Shown here: in pieces, positions 27,724 to 36,026 of the stretch
Position numbering within the stretch: the stretch's first letter is position 1
How the letters are laid out: the number at the start of each line of letters is the position of its first letter
NCBI RefSeq assembly: GCF_024006985.1
Contig: NZ_JAMXIB010000007.1
Location: 118,248 to 182,247, forward strand
DNA length: 64,000 bases
DNA from: Robiginitalea marina
Lineage (GTDB): Bacteria; Bacteroidota; Bacteroidia; Flavobacteriales; Flavobacteriaceae
Reading direction: 5' to 3'
Program-made: the position numbers and the translations under genes
The notes under the pieces: model-generated
Told to the model about the DNA's origin: nothing
Database searches by the model: none
What the model saw: the letters and a program-made list of their open reading frames with translations, nothing else

Positions 27724-28626
27724 ATGAACTCAAAAGGGTTGGAAATTCTGGATTTGAAAAATGCCATGCTGGTCTCCACGTTTTTTTTCCTTTGGCTGGC
27801 GGTGTATTTTTCAGATCGCGTGGAAGAAACCCTGGGCTTTTTGCTCATTTTCAGTTTCGGGATCCTGCATGGCTCCAATGACCTGGAACTGCTTAAGCGA
27901 AAGGCCTCCTTCGGCCGGGGTAGCCGTTCCCATATGGGCCTGTTGCTGGCCTATATCGGTTTTGTACTCGCTATGGCGTTGTTGTTTTCCTGGATCCCCC
28001 TGGCCACTTTAGCCCTTTTTGTCCTGATCAGTGCCTACCATTTTGGCGAACAGCACTGGGTCCGGCGTATTGGTATCAATGGTTTCCTTCAGAAGGGTAT
28101 CTACCTGAGTTATGGCCTGCTGGTGCTTTCCCTGCTTTTCCAGGCGCATCCGCAGGAAGTGGTGGAAATCATCCGTCAGATCAGCGGAAGGGAAATCCCG
28201 GCCGGGTATTTTGGCTGGAGCAGCCTGTTTTTTTTACTGGTCTTCCTGGCTTCAGCCTTATGGAATTTCTATTGGACCCAGGCCTACCGATATCTGCTTT
28301 ATGAGGTTTTCCTGCTCGGGGTATTCTTTGTGGTATTCCATACCGCCTCGCTGCTATGGGCCTTCGCCATTTATTTCGTGGTCTGGCACTCCATTCCTTC
28401 CCTGGCGGACCAGATCCGGATCCTATACGGGCAATTCTCCCTCCACAACGGAAAGAAATACCTGAAGGCTTCGCTGGTATACTGGCTGGGTGCCCTGGCC
28501 ACCCTGGGCCTGGCCTTCCTGTATTTCAGCAATGGGGATTACGGGCTGCTACCGCTGTTTTTTTCCTTCCTCGCCGCGATTACCTTTCCGCATGTCCTGG
28601 TTATCGCCCGGCTCTATAAGGGCTAA
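27724..28626 (+). CDS. blh: Brp/Blh family beta-carotene 15,15'-dioxygenase
   Basis: Blh cleaves beta-carotene to two retinal molecules, the chromophore of the adjacent proteorhodopsin. The 300-residue integral membrane protein has several hydrophobic segments and the family's histidine positions: GILHGSNDLELL (about residues 48-59), ISAYHFGEQHW (about 100-110), VVWHSIPSL and FPHVLVI near the end. Divergent pairing with the rhodopsin gene matches flavobacterial arrangements. Its stop codon overlaps that of the convergent TonB receptor, so no terminator fits between. Confidence 0.92.
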   Translation: MNSKGLEILDLKNAMLVSTFFFLWLAVYFSDRVEETLGFLLIFSFGILHGSNDLELLKRKASFGRGSRSHMGLLLAYIGFVLAMALLFSWIPLATLALFVLISAYHFGEQHWVRRIGINGFLQKGIYLSYGLLVLSLLFQAHPQEVVEIIRQISGREIPAGYFGWSSLFFLLVFLASALWNFYWTQAYRYLLYEVFLLGVFFVVFHTASLLWAFAIYFVVWHSIPSLADQIRILYGQFSLHNGKKYLKASLVYWLGALATLGLAFLYFSNGDYGLLPLFFSFLAAITFPHVLVIARLYKG

Positions 28627-31187
28627 AAGGCCAGTCGGAAGCTAGCGTTGGGCGTGAGGCCCAGGGAGCGGCTCTCCACTTTTTCCACTTCTTCGAGTTC
28701 GTTCAGGCGGTAATAGGTATTCAACAGGTTACTGCGGCCGGTGAGGTTCAGCACCGAAGCCCCCAGGGTGGCCCTGACCGTTTCGGACAGGCGGAAACCG
28801 TAGGTCACTGAGGCATCTGCCCTCAGGTAGTCGGGCAGGCGGCTGCTATTGGGGGGGAGGAAATTTATACGGCTGGGGAAAACGGAGGTGTCCACATCGT
28901 CCGGGGCGGGCCGTGGGGCCGTAAAAGGCCTGCCAGTTCGGTAATTCAGGCCAACGCCCACCTTGAGCCGGTCACGCGTGTAATTGACCCCCACGGTAAG
29001 GGTATGGCGGATATCCAGGTTGTTTGGGAAGGTTGGGGGCTGCAGGGCCTCAAAAGTATATTCATTGTCGTTGAAGGCGTAACTCAGCCAGGTACTCCAG
29101 TCCGGGGTTTTATAGTTTATCAGGGCTTCCAACCCATAAATCCGGTAACTTCCCAGTTCCCCGGCGAACTGGTCCTGGTTCTGGAACCCCTGGGTATCGG
29201 TGCTGATCCCTTCCACATCCTTTGAAAATCCTTCCAGGCTGGCCAGCCAGTGACCCCGGTCATAATACAGGCCCAGGGATGCCTGGCGGCTGGTGGCCAC
29301 TGGAAGCGACTCCCCGTCGGACAAAATCCAGCGCCTTTTTTCAATCCCGAGGAAGTTTTGTTCCAGGTCGACGATCTGGTGGGTTGCCTGGTTTTTGAAT
29401 TCCCCCAGGGCCACCAGGGTCAGGTGTTCCGTAAGCCCGTACTGCACGCTAAGGCGCGGTTCCACAATAAAATCGCTGAAATCTTCCGGGTTCCGGAGGT
29501 AGTTGCCCCGAACCCCGCCCGTTGCGGTCAGCCGTCTGCCGGGGCCCCGGTAGGTCCATTCCGAAAACAGGGCGTGGGTGTACAGCAGGTTCTTTATCCG
29601 GCTTCGGAAGGGCGGCTGGTTTACCTCTGTGGTATTGGTCACCCCGGTTTCCAGGAACTGGTAACCCGCCTGCCAGGTGAGCAGGTCACTGAACCGGTAG
29701 GCAAGGTGTGCCTTCAGGGCATTTTCGCTAACCTGGTTTAGCTGGAAGAGTTCCTGCCCGCTGCTCCCCGTGCGGATCCTGGAATCCAGGTCGTACCGGG
29801 TATGGTAGGTGACCAGCTCCGTCGACATGGCCTCATTCCATTGGCTTTTCAGCCTGGCCCCCAGTGCGAGGTTGGTTTGGTCGAGCAGGCTTCGGTTCTG
29901 GCTGTCGTCCGCAGCCAGGGTTTCTTCATAGGTAAGGTCGTTGTCTATGTAGAGGAAATTCAGGCGGACTTGATGGCGGTCGCTGAGGTCATAGAGGAGT
30001 TTTCCGCTGAAATCGTAAAAATAAAAGGTTTCGTCCCGTTGAGAAATCCGTTCAGAGGGGTTGTCGGTGGCCAGGGAGATCTGTGTGTCCTGGAAGGCGC
30101 GGTCGGAAAACTGGGTGTAGGTGGGGGTGTTCAATACGTCGGTAACCGACCTTCGCGCCGAGAACTGGAAGGCCATCCGGTCCGACAGGGGCAGGTGGGC
30201 ATAGGCGTCCCCGCTGATCAGGTTGAATCCCCCGCCCCCAAAATAGGTGCGTTCCACCTGGTCATGGGTATGCATGCTGATGATCCCGCTCAGGCCATCG
30301 CCATACTGGGCGGGGGAGCCATTTTTAATCAGGTCGACTCGATCGGTCAGGTAGGGGTTGAAGGCGGAGATCAGGCCGAAGAAGTGCCCTGACTGGTACA
30401 TTTTCACCCCGTCCCAAAGTAGGAGGTTCTGGTCGTTGGTCCCCCCGCGGATGTTGATGTCCGATACGGTTTCATCGATGCTTTTGATCCCGGGGAGGGC
30501 CTGGATAATCTGCAGCACGTCGGGTTCGGTCAGCCCGGGCAGCAGGCCGAATTCCCCGGGGGCCATACTGATATTGCCATCGGGTTCCCTGGCGATCCCC
30601 GTGGTGAGGAACTTGTATACCACCACCTCCTGGAGTTCCTGGTAATCCACGCTCAGGGATACTTCGGCGCAGGGTTCCTTTCGGGCCAATTCCGCGGCCT
30701 TCACATATTGCGGACGAAACCCCAGGTACTGTATTTTGAGGGTGGCTTCCCTGGGCACCGCATCGAGTGCGAAGTGCCCCGCTGCATCACTAATCGTGGC
30801 CAGGGACTGCCCGGGCACCTCGATGGAGGCCCCTTCCAGCGGATTTTTGAGGTTGTCGAAGACGCGGCCGCATAGTTGGAGGAAGGCGTCAGCGGAGATA
30901 CTGAAATAGCGCTCGCTGAGCCTTTCAACTTTCAGGCCGGTTTGCCGGCGGATCCCCTCGAGCAACTCCTCAAGGGAACCTTGGGGGTCAAGCCGAACGG
31001 AAACAGCCTCAATGTCCTGGTCTGCGTAGGAAAATTTGATTTCGTAGCGCGCTTCCAACCGAGAAAGCAGGGCGGATAATTCCATGGACTCCGGCCCCTG
31101 CCCCCCAACCTGCGCCATTACCCCGCCCTGGAGGCCGAGCCAAAGGAGCAGGAATGCCAGTAAGGTTCTACGGGGTGTCCTGGGCAT
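28623..31187 (-). CDS. TonB-dependent receptor with STN signalling domain
   Basis: This outer-membrane receptor of 854 residues (start taken at ATG 31187, giving PRTPRRTLLAFLLLWLG as signal peptide) has a secretin/TonB N-terminal STN domain (about residues 30-100, ELSALLSRLEARYEIKFSY), a carboxypeptidase-regulatory-like domain (GRVFDNLKNPLEGASIEVPG), then a plug (INIRGGTNDQNLLLWDG) and a 22-strand-type barrel ending in FRLAF. STN domains signal to FecR, whose gene overlaps the start by 20 bases. The substrate is not evident; the SusC signature and a SusD partner are absent, so an iron complex or small organic ligand is as likely as glycan. Confidence 0.9.
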   Translation of the reverse strand: MPRTPRRTLLAFLLLWLGLQGGVMAQVGGQGPESMELSALLSRLEARYEIKFSYADQDIEAVSVRLDPQGSLEELLEGIRRQTGLKVERLSERYFSISADAFLQLCGRVFDNLKNPLEGASIEVPGQSLATISDAAGHFALDAVPREATLKIQYLGFRPQYVKAAELARKEPCAEVSLSVDYQELQEVVVYKFLTTGIAREPDGNISMAPGEFGLLPGLTEPDVLQIIQALPGIKSIDETVSDINIRGGTNDQNLLLWDGVKMYQSGHFFGLISAFNPYLTDRVDLIKNGSPAQYGDGLSGIISMHTHDQVERTYFGGGGFNLISGDAYAHLPLSDRMAFQFSARRSVTDVLNTPTYTQFSDRAFQDTQISLATDNPSERISQRDETFYFYDFSGKLLYDLSDRHQVRLNFLYIDNDLTYEETLAADDSQNRSLLDQTNLALGARLKSQWNEAMSTELVTYHTRYDLDSRIRTGSSGQELFQLNQVSENALKAHLAYRFSDLLTWQAGYQFLETGVTNTTEVNQPPFRSRIKNLLYTHALFSEWTYRGPGRRLTATGGVRGNYLRNPEDFSDFIVEPRLSVQYGLTEHLTLVALGEFKNQATHQIVDLEQNFLGIEKRRWILSDGESLPVATSRQASLGLYYDRGHWLASLEGFSKDVEGISTDTQGFQNQDQFAGELGSYRIYGLEALINYKTPDWSTWLSYAFNDNEYTFEALQPPTFPNNLDIRHTLTVGVNYTRDRLKVGVGLNYRTGRPFTAPRPAPDDVDTSVFPSRINFLPPNSSRLPDYLRADASVTYGFRLSETVRATLGASVLNLTGRSNLLNTYYRLNELEEVEKVESRSLGLTPNASFRLAF

Positions 31188-32079
31188 AGAGAAGCACTTT
31201 GTCCCCTTCCCGGGTATACCCGAGTTGTAGGGGCGCACTTATACTCTTTAACGCCAAATCCAAATTTGTGTTGCTGAAAGTGCCGGTAAACAATACGCCC
31301 GTGTCCACCCCCCGGGTTTCCACCCTTATACTGTGCTGACGCTCAAGCTCTTCAAGGATAAAGGACAGCGGGAGGCTGCGAAAGGAACTTTCGTCCTCCA
31401 TCCAGGAAGGTCGTGCACCTGCCGCAACCTCAAAGGTTTTGAAAGACCCCCCGGCCACCTGGTATCCCTGGCCTGCGGCGAGTTCCAGGGAGGTGCCCTG
31501 GTGATCGACGCGTACCCGGCCTTCGAAACAGGTGACGGAGAAGATATCGCCCCGCTGGAGCACATTGAACTGGGTACCCAGGACGGTAACCTTCCCGGCA
31601 TCAGTTTCCACGGTAAAGGTTTGTCCTTTGGCTACTTTGAAAAAAGCCTCTCCCTTCAGGCTCACAAGGCGGCGGTTTTCCCATGATTTATCGCGGTAAG
31701 AGACCTCCGAACCAGCGTTCAGGATTACTTCGGAGGCATCCGGCAGCACTACCTCGGATCGCTGGGCCAATCCGGCCTGTATGGAAGTCTCGAGGGAATT
31801 GACGTAGAAATAACCAATCCCCAGGAGGACCACAACGGCGGCGGCAACCTTCCAGAGCTGGCGGTAGGCCTTCAGGGCCACAACTTTTCCTACGGAGGGC
31901 CTTCGCCCTTCTTTTGCTTGTTCAAGGGCCTGTTCCACATCGAATTCGGGCCCCTGAAGGCGGGTCGAAACCTCGGCGATTTTGCGGTAGGTTTTGTATT
32001 CCGGGGATTCCCGGAAAACCTTCAGCTCCTCATCCGAAAGGTCACCATTCAGCCATTTTGCCAGGTAATTTTCTTTCAT
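31168..32079 (-). CDS. FecR-family anti-sigma/regulator protein
   Basis: FecR proteins span the inner membrane and relay signal from a TonB receptor to an ECF sigma factor. The 303 residues show a short cytoplasmic N-terminal region, one membrane segment (about residues 76-93, VAAAVVVLLGIGYFYV), a FecR domain (about 100-190, LPDASEVILNAGSEVSYRD, KGEAFFKVA), and a C-terminal DUF4974-like domain (LPLSFILEELERQHSI). It is immediately upstream of the TonB receptor, whose start overlaps its end. The sigma factor that should partner it is not adjacent; the nearest is at 35405-35902. Confidence 0.9.
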   Translation of the reverse strand: MKENYLAKWLNGDLSDEELKVFRESPEYKTYRKIAEVSTRLQGPEFDVEQALEQAKEGRRPSVGKVVALKAYRQLWKVAAAVVVLLGIGYFYVNSLETSIQAGLAQRSEVVLPDASEVILNAGSEVSYRDKSWENRRLVSLKGEAFFKVAKGQTFTVETDAGKVTVLGTQFNVLQRGDIFSVTCFEGRVRVDHQGTSLELAAGQGYQVAGGSFKTFEVAAGARPSWMEDESSFRSLPLSFILEELERQHSIRVETRGVDTGVLFTGTFSNTNLDLALKSISAPLQLGYTREGDKVLLYAQDTP

Positions 32080-32157
32080 TGGGGTTACCTTTATTTACTT
32101 ATAAACAACCGGGCAGTAAAAAACCCTACCCCGTTCCCAAATATTTCTCATTAGGGG

Positions 32158-33825
32158 TCAGAAAAGGCCGGAAATCGTTCCCTCCCGGTCGATCGAAATC
32201 CGCTCCGAGGCCGGGCTGGACGGCAGGCCGGGCATCCTGAGGATGTTCCCTGCGATAGGGATTATGAACCCGGCCCCCGTGGCGATTTCAAGCTCCCGTA
32301 TATGGATGTCGAAATTTTCGGGCCTGCCCAGTTTCTTTTCGTCATCGCTGAGGCTTTTTTGCGTTTTAGCCATGCAAACGGGAAGGTTCCCGTAACCCAG
32401 ATCTTCAAACCTCCTGAGTTGGCGGCTGGCCACGTTGGAAAGGATGACGTTTTCTGCCCCGTATATGGTGCGGCAGATCTTTTCCATTTTTTGGCGCGGC
32501 GAATCTTCCAGGGCGTAGGTAGGGGTAAAGGTCGCAGTACACCCCTCGGCAGCTTCTGCCACCTTCCGGGCCAGTGCCTCGCAGCCCTTTCCGCCTTCCG
32601 CCCACCCATTGCTGATGGCCACGGGGACCCCGAGGGCTTCGCAATGCTCGATCAACAGGCGTTTTTCCGCCTCGGTATCCCTGTCGAAATTGTTGATGGC
32701 CACCACCACGGGCAGGCCAAAACTTTTGAGGCTGGAAAGGTGGCGCTCCAGGTTGGGCAGGCCGGCTTTCAGGGCTGCCGTATCTTCCAGGGTGAGTTCG
32801 TTCAGCGGCTTTCCACCGTGGTATTTCAGGGCCCTGATGGTGGCGACCAGTACGATGGCGCTGGGGGACAGCCCTGCTGCCCGGCATTTGATGTTTAAAA
32901 ACTTTTCTGCCCCCAGGTCGGCCCCGAAGCCGGCCTCAGTAACCACATAATCGGCAAGGCTGAGCCCCATTTTAGTCCCCAGCACGGTATTGGTACCCTG
33001 GGCGATATTGGCAAAAGGACCCCCGTGGATGATGGCTGGATTCCCCTCCAGGGTCTGCACCAGGTTAGGTTTTATGGCGTCTTTCAGCAGCACCGCCATG
33101 GCACCTTCTGCCTTCAGGTCCCGCGCATAGACGGGTTTTCCTTCAAAGGTATCCCCGATGTAAATCTGCCCGCAGCGTTGCTGAAGGTCTTCAATATCCT
33201 GGCTCAGGCACAGGATGGCCATGATCTCGGAAGCGGCGGTGATATTGAACCCGGCTTCCCTGGGAACCCCGCCTGCCTTTCCCCCCAGGCCGCTGATGAT
33301 GTTGCGAAGGGCCCGGTCGTTCATGTCCATACAGCGTTTCCATAGCACCGTACGGGGGTCAATACCGAGGTTCCCCTGTTTGGCCTGGATGTTATTGTCA
33401 ATCAGGGCGGCCAACAGGTTGTTGGCTTTTTCCACCGCGCTGAAATCGCCGGTAAAATGCAGGTTGATATCCACCATGGGGATTACCTGGCTCCTCCCGC
33501 CCCCGGCAGCCCCTCCTTTGATCCCGAATACCGGCCCCAGGCTGGGTTCCCGGATGACGGTCATCGCTTTTTTCCCTATATGGTTGAGCCCGTCACCAAG
33601 GCCTATGGATACGGTGGTTTTTCCTTCCCCGGCAGGAGTAGGGGTAATGGCCGTCACCAGAACCAGTTTGCCCTGTGAAATCTTTTTGGGGTCTATCAGC
33701 GAAAGGGGAAGCTTGGCCTTGTTGGTTCCGTAATATTCCAGCAGGTCTTCCGGAATATTGAGTTTGGCGGCGATGTCTCGAATGGGTTTGGGGGGTACGC
33801 TCAGGGAGATTTCCAGGTCGGTCAT
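32158..33825 (-). CDS. fhs: Formate-tetrahydrofolate ligase
   Basis: Fhs makes 10-formyl-tetrahydrofolate from formate, ATP and THF. The 555-residue product has the P-loop-type TPTPAGEGKTTVSIGLGDGL (about residues 60-79), FGIKGGAAGGGRSQVIPM, and the conserved ALKYHGG and NNFDRDTEAE blocks. Length is normal. It lies between FecR (79 bases) and a small membrane protein on the same strand. FolD, in the same pathway, is encoded at 40.9 kb. Confidence 0.97.
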   Translation of the reverse strand: MTDLEISLSVPPKPIRDIAAKLNIPEDLLEYYGTNKAKLPLSLIDPKKISQGKLVLVTAITPTPAGEGKTTVSIGLGDGLNHIGKKAMTVIREPSLGPVFGIKGGAAGGGRSQVIPMVDINLHFTGDFSAVEKANNLLAALIDNNIQAKQGNLGIDPRTVLWKRCMDMNDRALRNIISGLGGKAGGVPREAGFNITAASEIMAILCLSQDIEDLQQRCGQIYIGDTFEGKPVYARDLKAEGAMAVLLKDAIKPNLVQTLEGNPAIIHGGPFANIAQGTNTVLGTKMGLSLADYVVTEAGFGADLGAEKFLNIKCRAAGLSPSAIVLVATIRALKYHGGKPLNELTLEDTAALKAGLPNLERHLSSLKSFGLPVVVAINNFDRDTEAEKRLLIEHCEALGVPVAISNGWAEGGKGCEALARKVAEAAEGCTATFTPTYALEDSPRQKMEKICRTIYGAENVILSNVASRQLRRFEDLGYGNLPVCMAKTQKSLSDDEKKLGRPENFDIHIRELEIATGAGFIIPIAGNILRMPGLPSSPASERISIDREGTISGLF

Positions 33826-33972
33826 GGATTCGGAATGTTTTACCGGGGAAGGTACTAAATTTCCCCAGAAAATGGGGGGAGGTTAGGGGTGTTTCCCCGG
33901 AGTCCGGCCCGAAGCGCTGGCCAGGAAAGGCTTCATGGGGGTTCTGGTCGGACCCCGGCAGGGGCGTCGGGG

Positions 33973-34485
33973 TCAGGCCAACTGCTGCAGGTGTTTCTCC
34001 ATCTGATTCCTGTAGTGGGCATACATCAGGAAATACAGGGGCATCCCCAGGAAAAGGAAAACCATCGGGTTCCCCTCGGAATGGGAGCGGTCAAGGCACC
34101 TGTAAAAATGTGACTGGCTTAACAGGGAGAGGAAGATAAAGCCCAGCAATCCGGCAAAAATCCCCAGCAACAGGGAAGAGATCACCCAATTGGGTTCCAG
34201 GGTGTAGGAAGTGAGGATAAGCAGTACCAACACTCCATAGGCCCCAAAGGCATATTTGGAGTGTTTCCTGAAGCGAAGGTAGTGTTTCAGGGCTGTTTCG
34301 AAGGATCCCTGGCGGAGGTACCCCAGGCGCCTGAGGATTTGCTGGTCCAGACCCCTTTTTTCAAGGATGTCCCGTGCCCTGTCCCTTACCTGTTCTGAAT
34401 AGCCCAGGATTTGGTACTTCCTGACCAGTTCCAGGAGCTGGGCGTTGTCCAGGGCATGTAAATTTGTATCCGCTGGCGGTTGCAT
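33973..34485 (-). CDS. Unknown membrane protein, 170 aa
   Basis: I do not recognise this family. Residues 1-80 are soluble and basic, with a repeat-like pattern ILGYSEQVRDRARDILEKRG; then three hydrophobic stretches follow (about 80-97, 103-124, 144-157). The Gln-rich start and ATG 34485 appear sound. It is flanked by fhs and a thioredoxin-like gene on the same strand, but the gaps (147 and 188 bases) argue for separate units. Confidence 0.6.
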   Translation of the reverse strand: MQPPADTNLHALDNAQLLELVRKYQILGYSEQVRDRARDILEKRGLDQQILRRLGYLRQGSFETALKHYLRFRKHSKYAFGAYGVLVLLILTSYTLEPNWVISSLLLGIFAGLLGFIFLSLLSQSHFYRCLDRSHSEGNPMVFLFLGMPLYFLMYAHYRNQMEKHLQQLA

Positions 34486-34673
34486 GGGTTGGTTGGTTTT
34501 CCCTCGTTTATCGGTTTAACTCACTAAGGGGAAGGAGGGTTAGCACCTTCCGTAATTTTCAGGGATTGCTCCCAAATGCGGGGTTAAATTACCCAAAGGC
34601 AGGCGGGCGACAGGGAAAAACCTGATCAATGGCAGATTTTGACGACCTAACGCCCGGATCGGCAGCAATGGTG

Positions 34674-35249
34674 TCATTCATCGGACGCGGGCAGGGGAAG
34701 GCTTTCAAACACCTCCTTAAGGCCCTCGAAATGTGAGGGTTTAGGGGCATTATAGTTTCGGTAGCCCGTAGTGTTGTCGATGATCAGGAAATGCGGGAAC
34801 CCGCCCCGGACAGTGGAATCCGCTGCGCGCAATTCCTGCCAAACCTTTGCTTCAAAATCGCGGTCCATCATGTAGTGCCACCCCGTGAGGTCCAGTTCCC
34901 GGATGGCGTTTTTCCAGAGTTGTTCCGCGTTGGGGTGCCGCGTCCGGTGGGAGAGGTACAGCAAATCCACCTTCCTGCCATTGAGGTATTCCTTTACTGC
35001 GGGTAGCTCGCGGATTTCCTTCAGGCAAAAAGGACAGGTACTGAACCAGAGGTCCACATACAGGATTTTCCCCCTCAGTTCGGGGGCGGAAAGGAGGGCA
35101 TCCAGGTCCTCATACTCCCCTTGGAGGAAGCGAATGTCGGCATTACCGTCAAAGGAGGTATCCCTGAAGTATTTGAAGGCGAAGGCCAGGCTGCCTGCCA
35201 GGGCAATGACCGCAGCGAGGCGCAGGAGTTTTTTACGTTTGGGGGCCAT
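34674..35249 (-). CDS. Membrane-anchored thioredoxin-like (TlpA/ResA-type) protein
   Basis: The 191-residue product has an N-terminal membrane anchor (about residues 8-25) and a thioredoxin-like domain with active-site CPFC (C72, C75) after LYVDLWFST, and the cis-Pro region GGFPHFLIID. Such proteins act as periplasmic thiol reductants or disulfide exchangers. TACCTTTA on the minus strand (35273-35280) could be the -7 element, one base off consensus. Its substrate is unknown. Confidence 0.8.
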   Translation of the reverse strand: MAPKRKKLLRLAAVIALAGSLAFAFKYFRDTSFDGNADIRFLQGEYEDLDALLSAPELRGKILYVDLWFSTCPFCLKEIRELPAVKEYLNGRKVDLLYLSHRTRHPNAEQLWKNAIRELDLTGWHYMMDRDFEAKVWQELRAADSTVRGGFPHFLIIDNTTGYRNYNAPKPSHFEGLKEVFESLPLPASDE

Positions 35250-35404
35250 GCTGTTATAAGAATAGTCAGGGTTAAAGGTATACAGGGCCGCAGGGTTCGA
35301 AAAAAAAAATCGATCAGCGGATTGCCGGGTTCGTTATTGGGACGCCCTGGCCCGCAGGATGCCAAAAGCAGGGACGGGAAAAGTATATCCGGGGCCGGGA
35401 AAGA

Positions 35405-35902
35405 TCAGATGCCATCGATCTGTTCCCGGAGGGACTTCAGGGCCAGGTGCATCCGCTTTTCGATGGCCTTCACGCTCACCCCTTCCATTTCAGCAATCTC
35501 GCTGTATTTTTTCCCATCGATCCGGTTTAGCAGGAAGGTAGTGCGCTGGTTTTCGGGTAACCCGGCCAGGGCATGCTCCAGCTTGTCTTTAAACTCCCGT
35601 TCCTCCAGGAGGAATTCGGGGTCCTGGCGGGTGGTATTCCCGGTTTCGGGCCGATGCTTCAATCGCACTTTTTCAGCCTTTATAACATTCAGGTACAGGT
35701 TGTTGGCTACCGTATAGACAAAGGATTTGGCCTTTTCCGGGGTAACCCGGGCACAATTCTCCCAAAGCTTTACGAAGGCCTCCTGAACGGCGTCCCGCGC
35801 CTTTTCTTCATTCCCAAACTTATAATAGATGTAGTTGAATACCGTTTTGGAATGGGTGCGGAACAGCTGGCTGTAAATTTGGTCGTCGCAGACGTTGTCC
35901 AT
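35405..35902 (-). CDS. RNA polymerase sigma-70 factor, ECF subfamily
   Basis: The 165-residue protein has sigma region 2 (about residues 15-75, YYKFGNEEKARDAVQEAFVKLW) and region 4 (about 110-160, LPENQRTTFLLNRIDGKKYSEIAE), typical of Bacteroidota ECF factors. ATG 35902 is used; the upstream TTG at 35908 is less likely. A perfect TATCTTTG -7 element (minus strand 35937-35944) precedes it. No anti-sigma gene is adjacent; FecR is 3.3 kb away, and the divergent neighbour is an aspartate-rich lipoprotein operon, a possible target. Confidence 0.93.
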   Translation of the reverse strand: MDNVCDDQIYSQLFRTHSKTVFNYIYYKFGNEEKARDAVQEAFVKLWENCARVTPEKAKSFVYTVANNLYLNVIKAEKVRLKHRPETGNTTRQDPEFLLEEREFKDKLEHALAGLPENQRTTFLLNRIDGKKYSEIAEMEGVSVKAIEKRMHLALKSLREQIDGI

Positions 35903-35936
35903 GCGCAAAGGGATGATGTGGGGCCGGTTAAGGAAC

Positions 35937-35944
35937 CAAAGATA
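35937..35944 (-). promoter_or_regulatory. -7 promoter element of the ECF sigma gene
   Basis: TATCTTTG on the minus strand is an exact TAnnTTTG match, 35 bases upstream of the sigma factor ATG. The sigma gene thus seems to be read by the housekeeping polymerase. Confidence 0.65.
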
Positions 35945-36026
35945 TTTTAAAATTTTTTAGAAATCGGGTAGGGTAAAAACGAATCAGGTTGTTTTAGGGG
36001 TATACCGTGATAAAAACCAAATTGTT

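Noticed and set aside
28623..31187. SusC-type glycan receptor
   Set aside because: No SusD gene adjoins it, and an STN domain plus FecR points to regulated Fec-type uptake.
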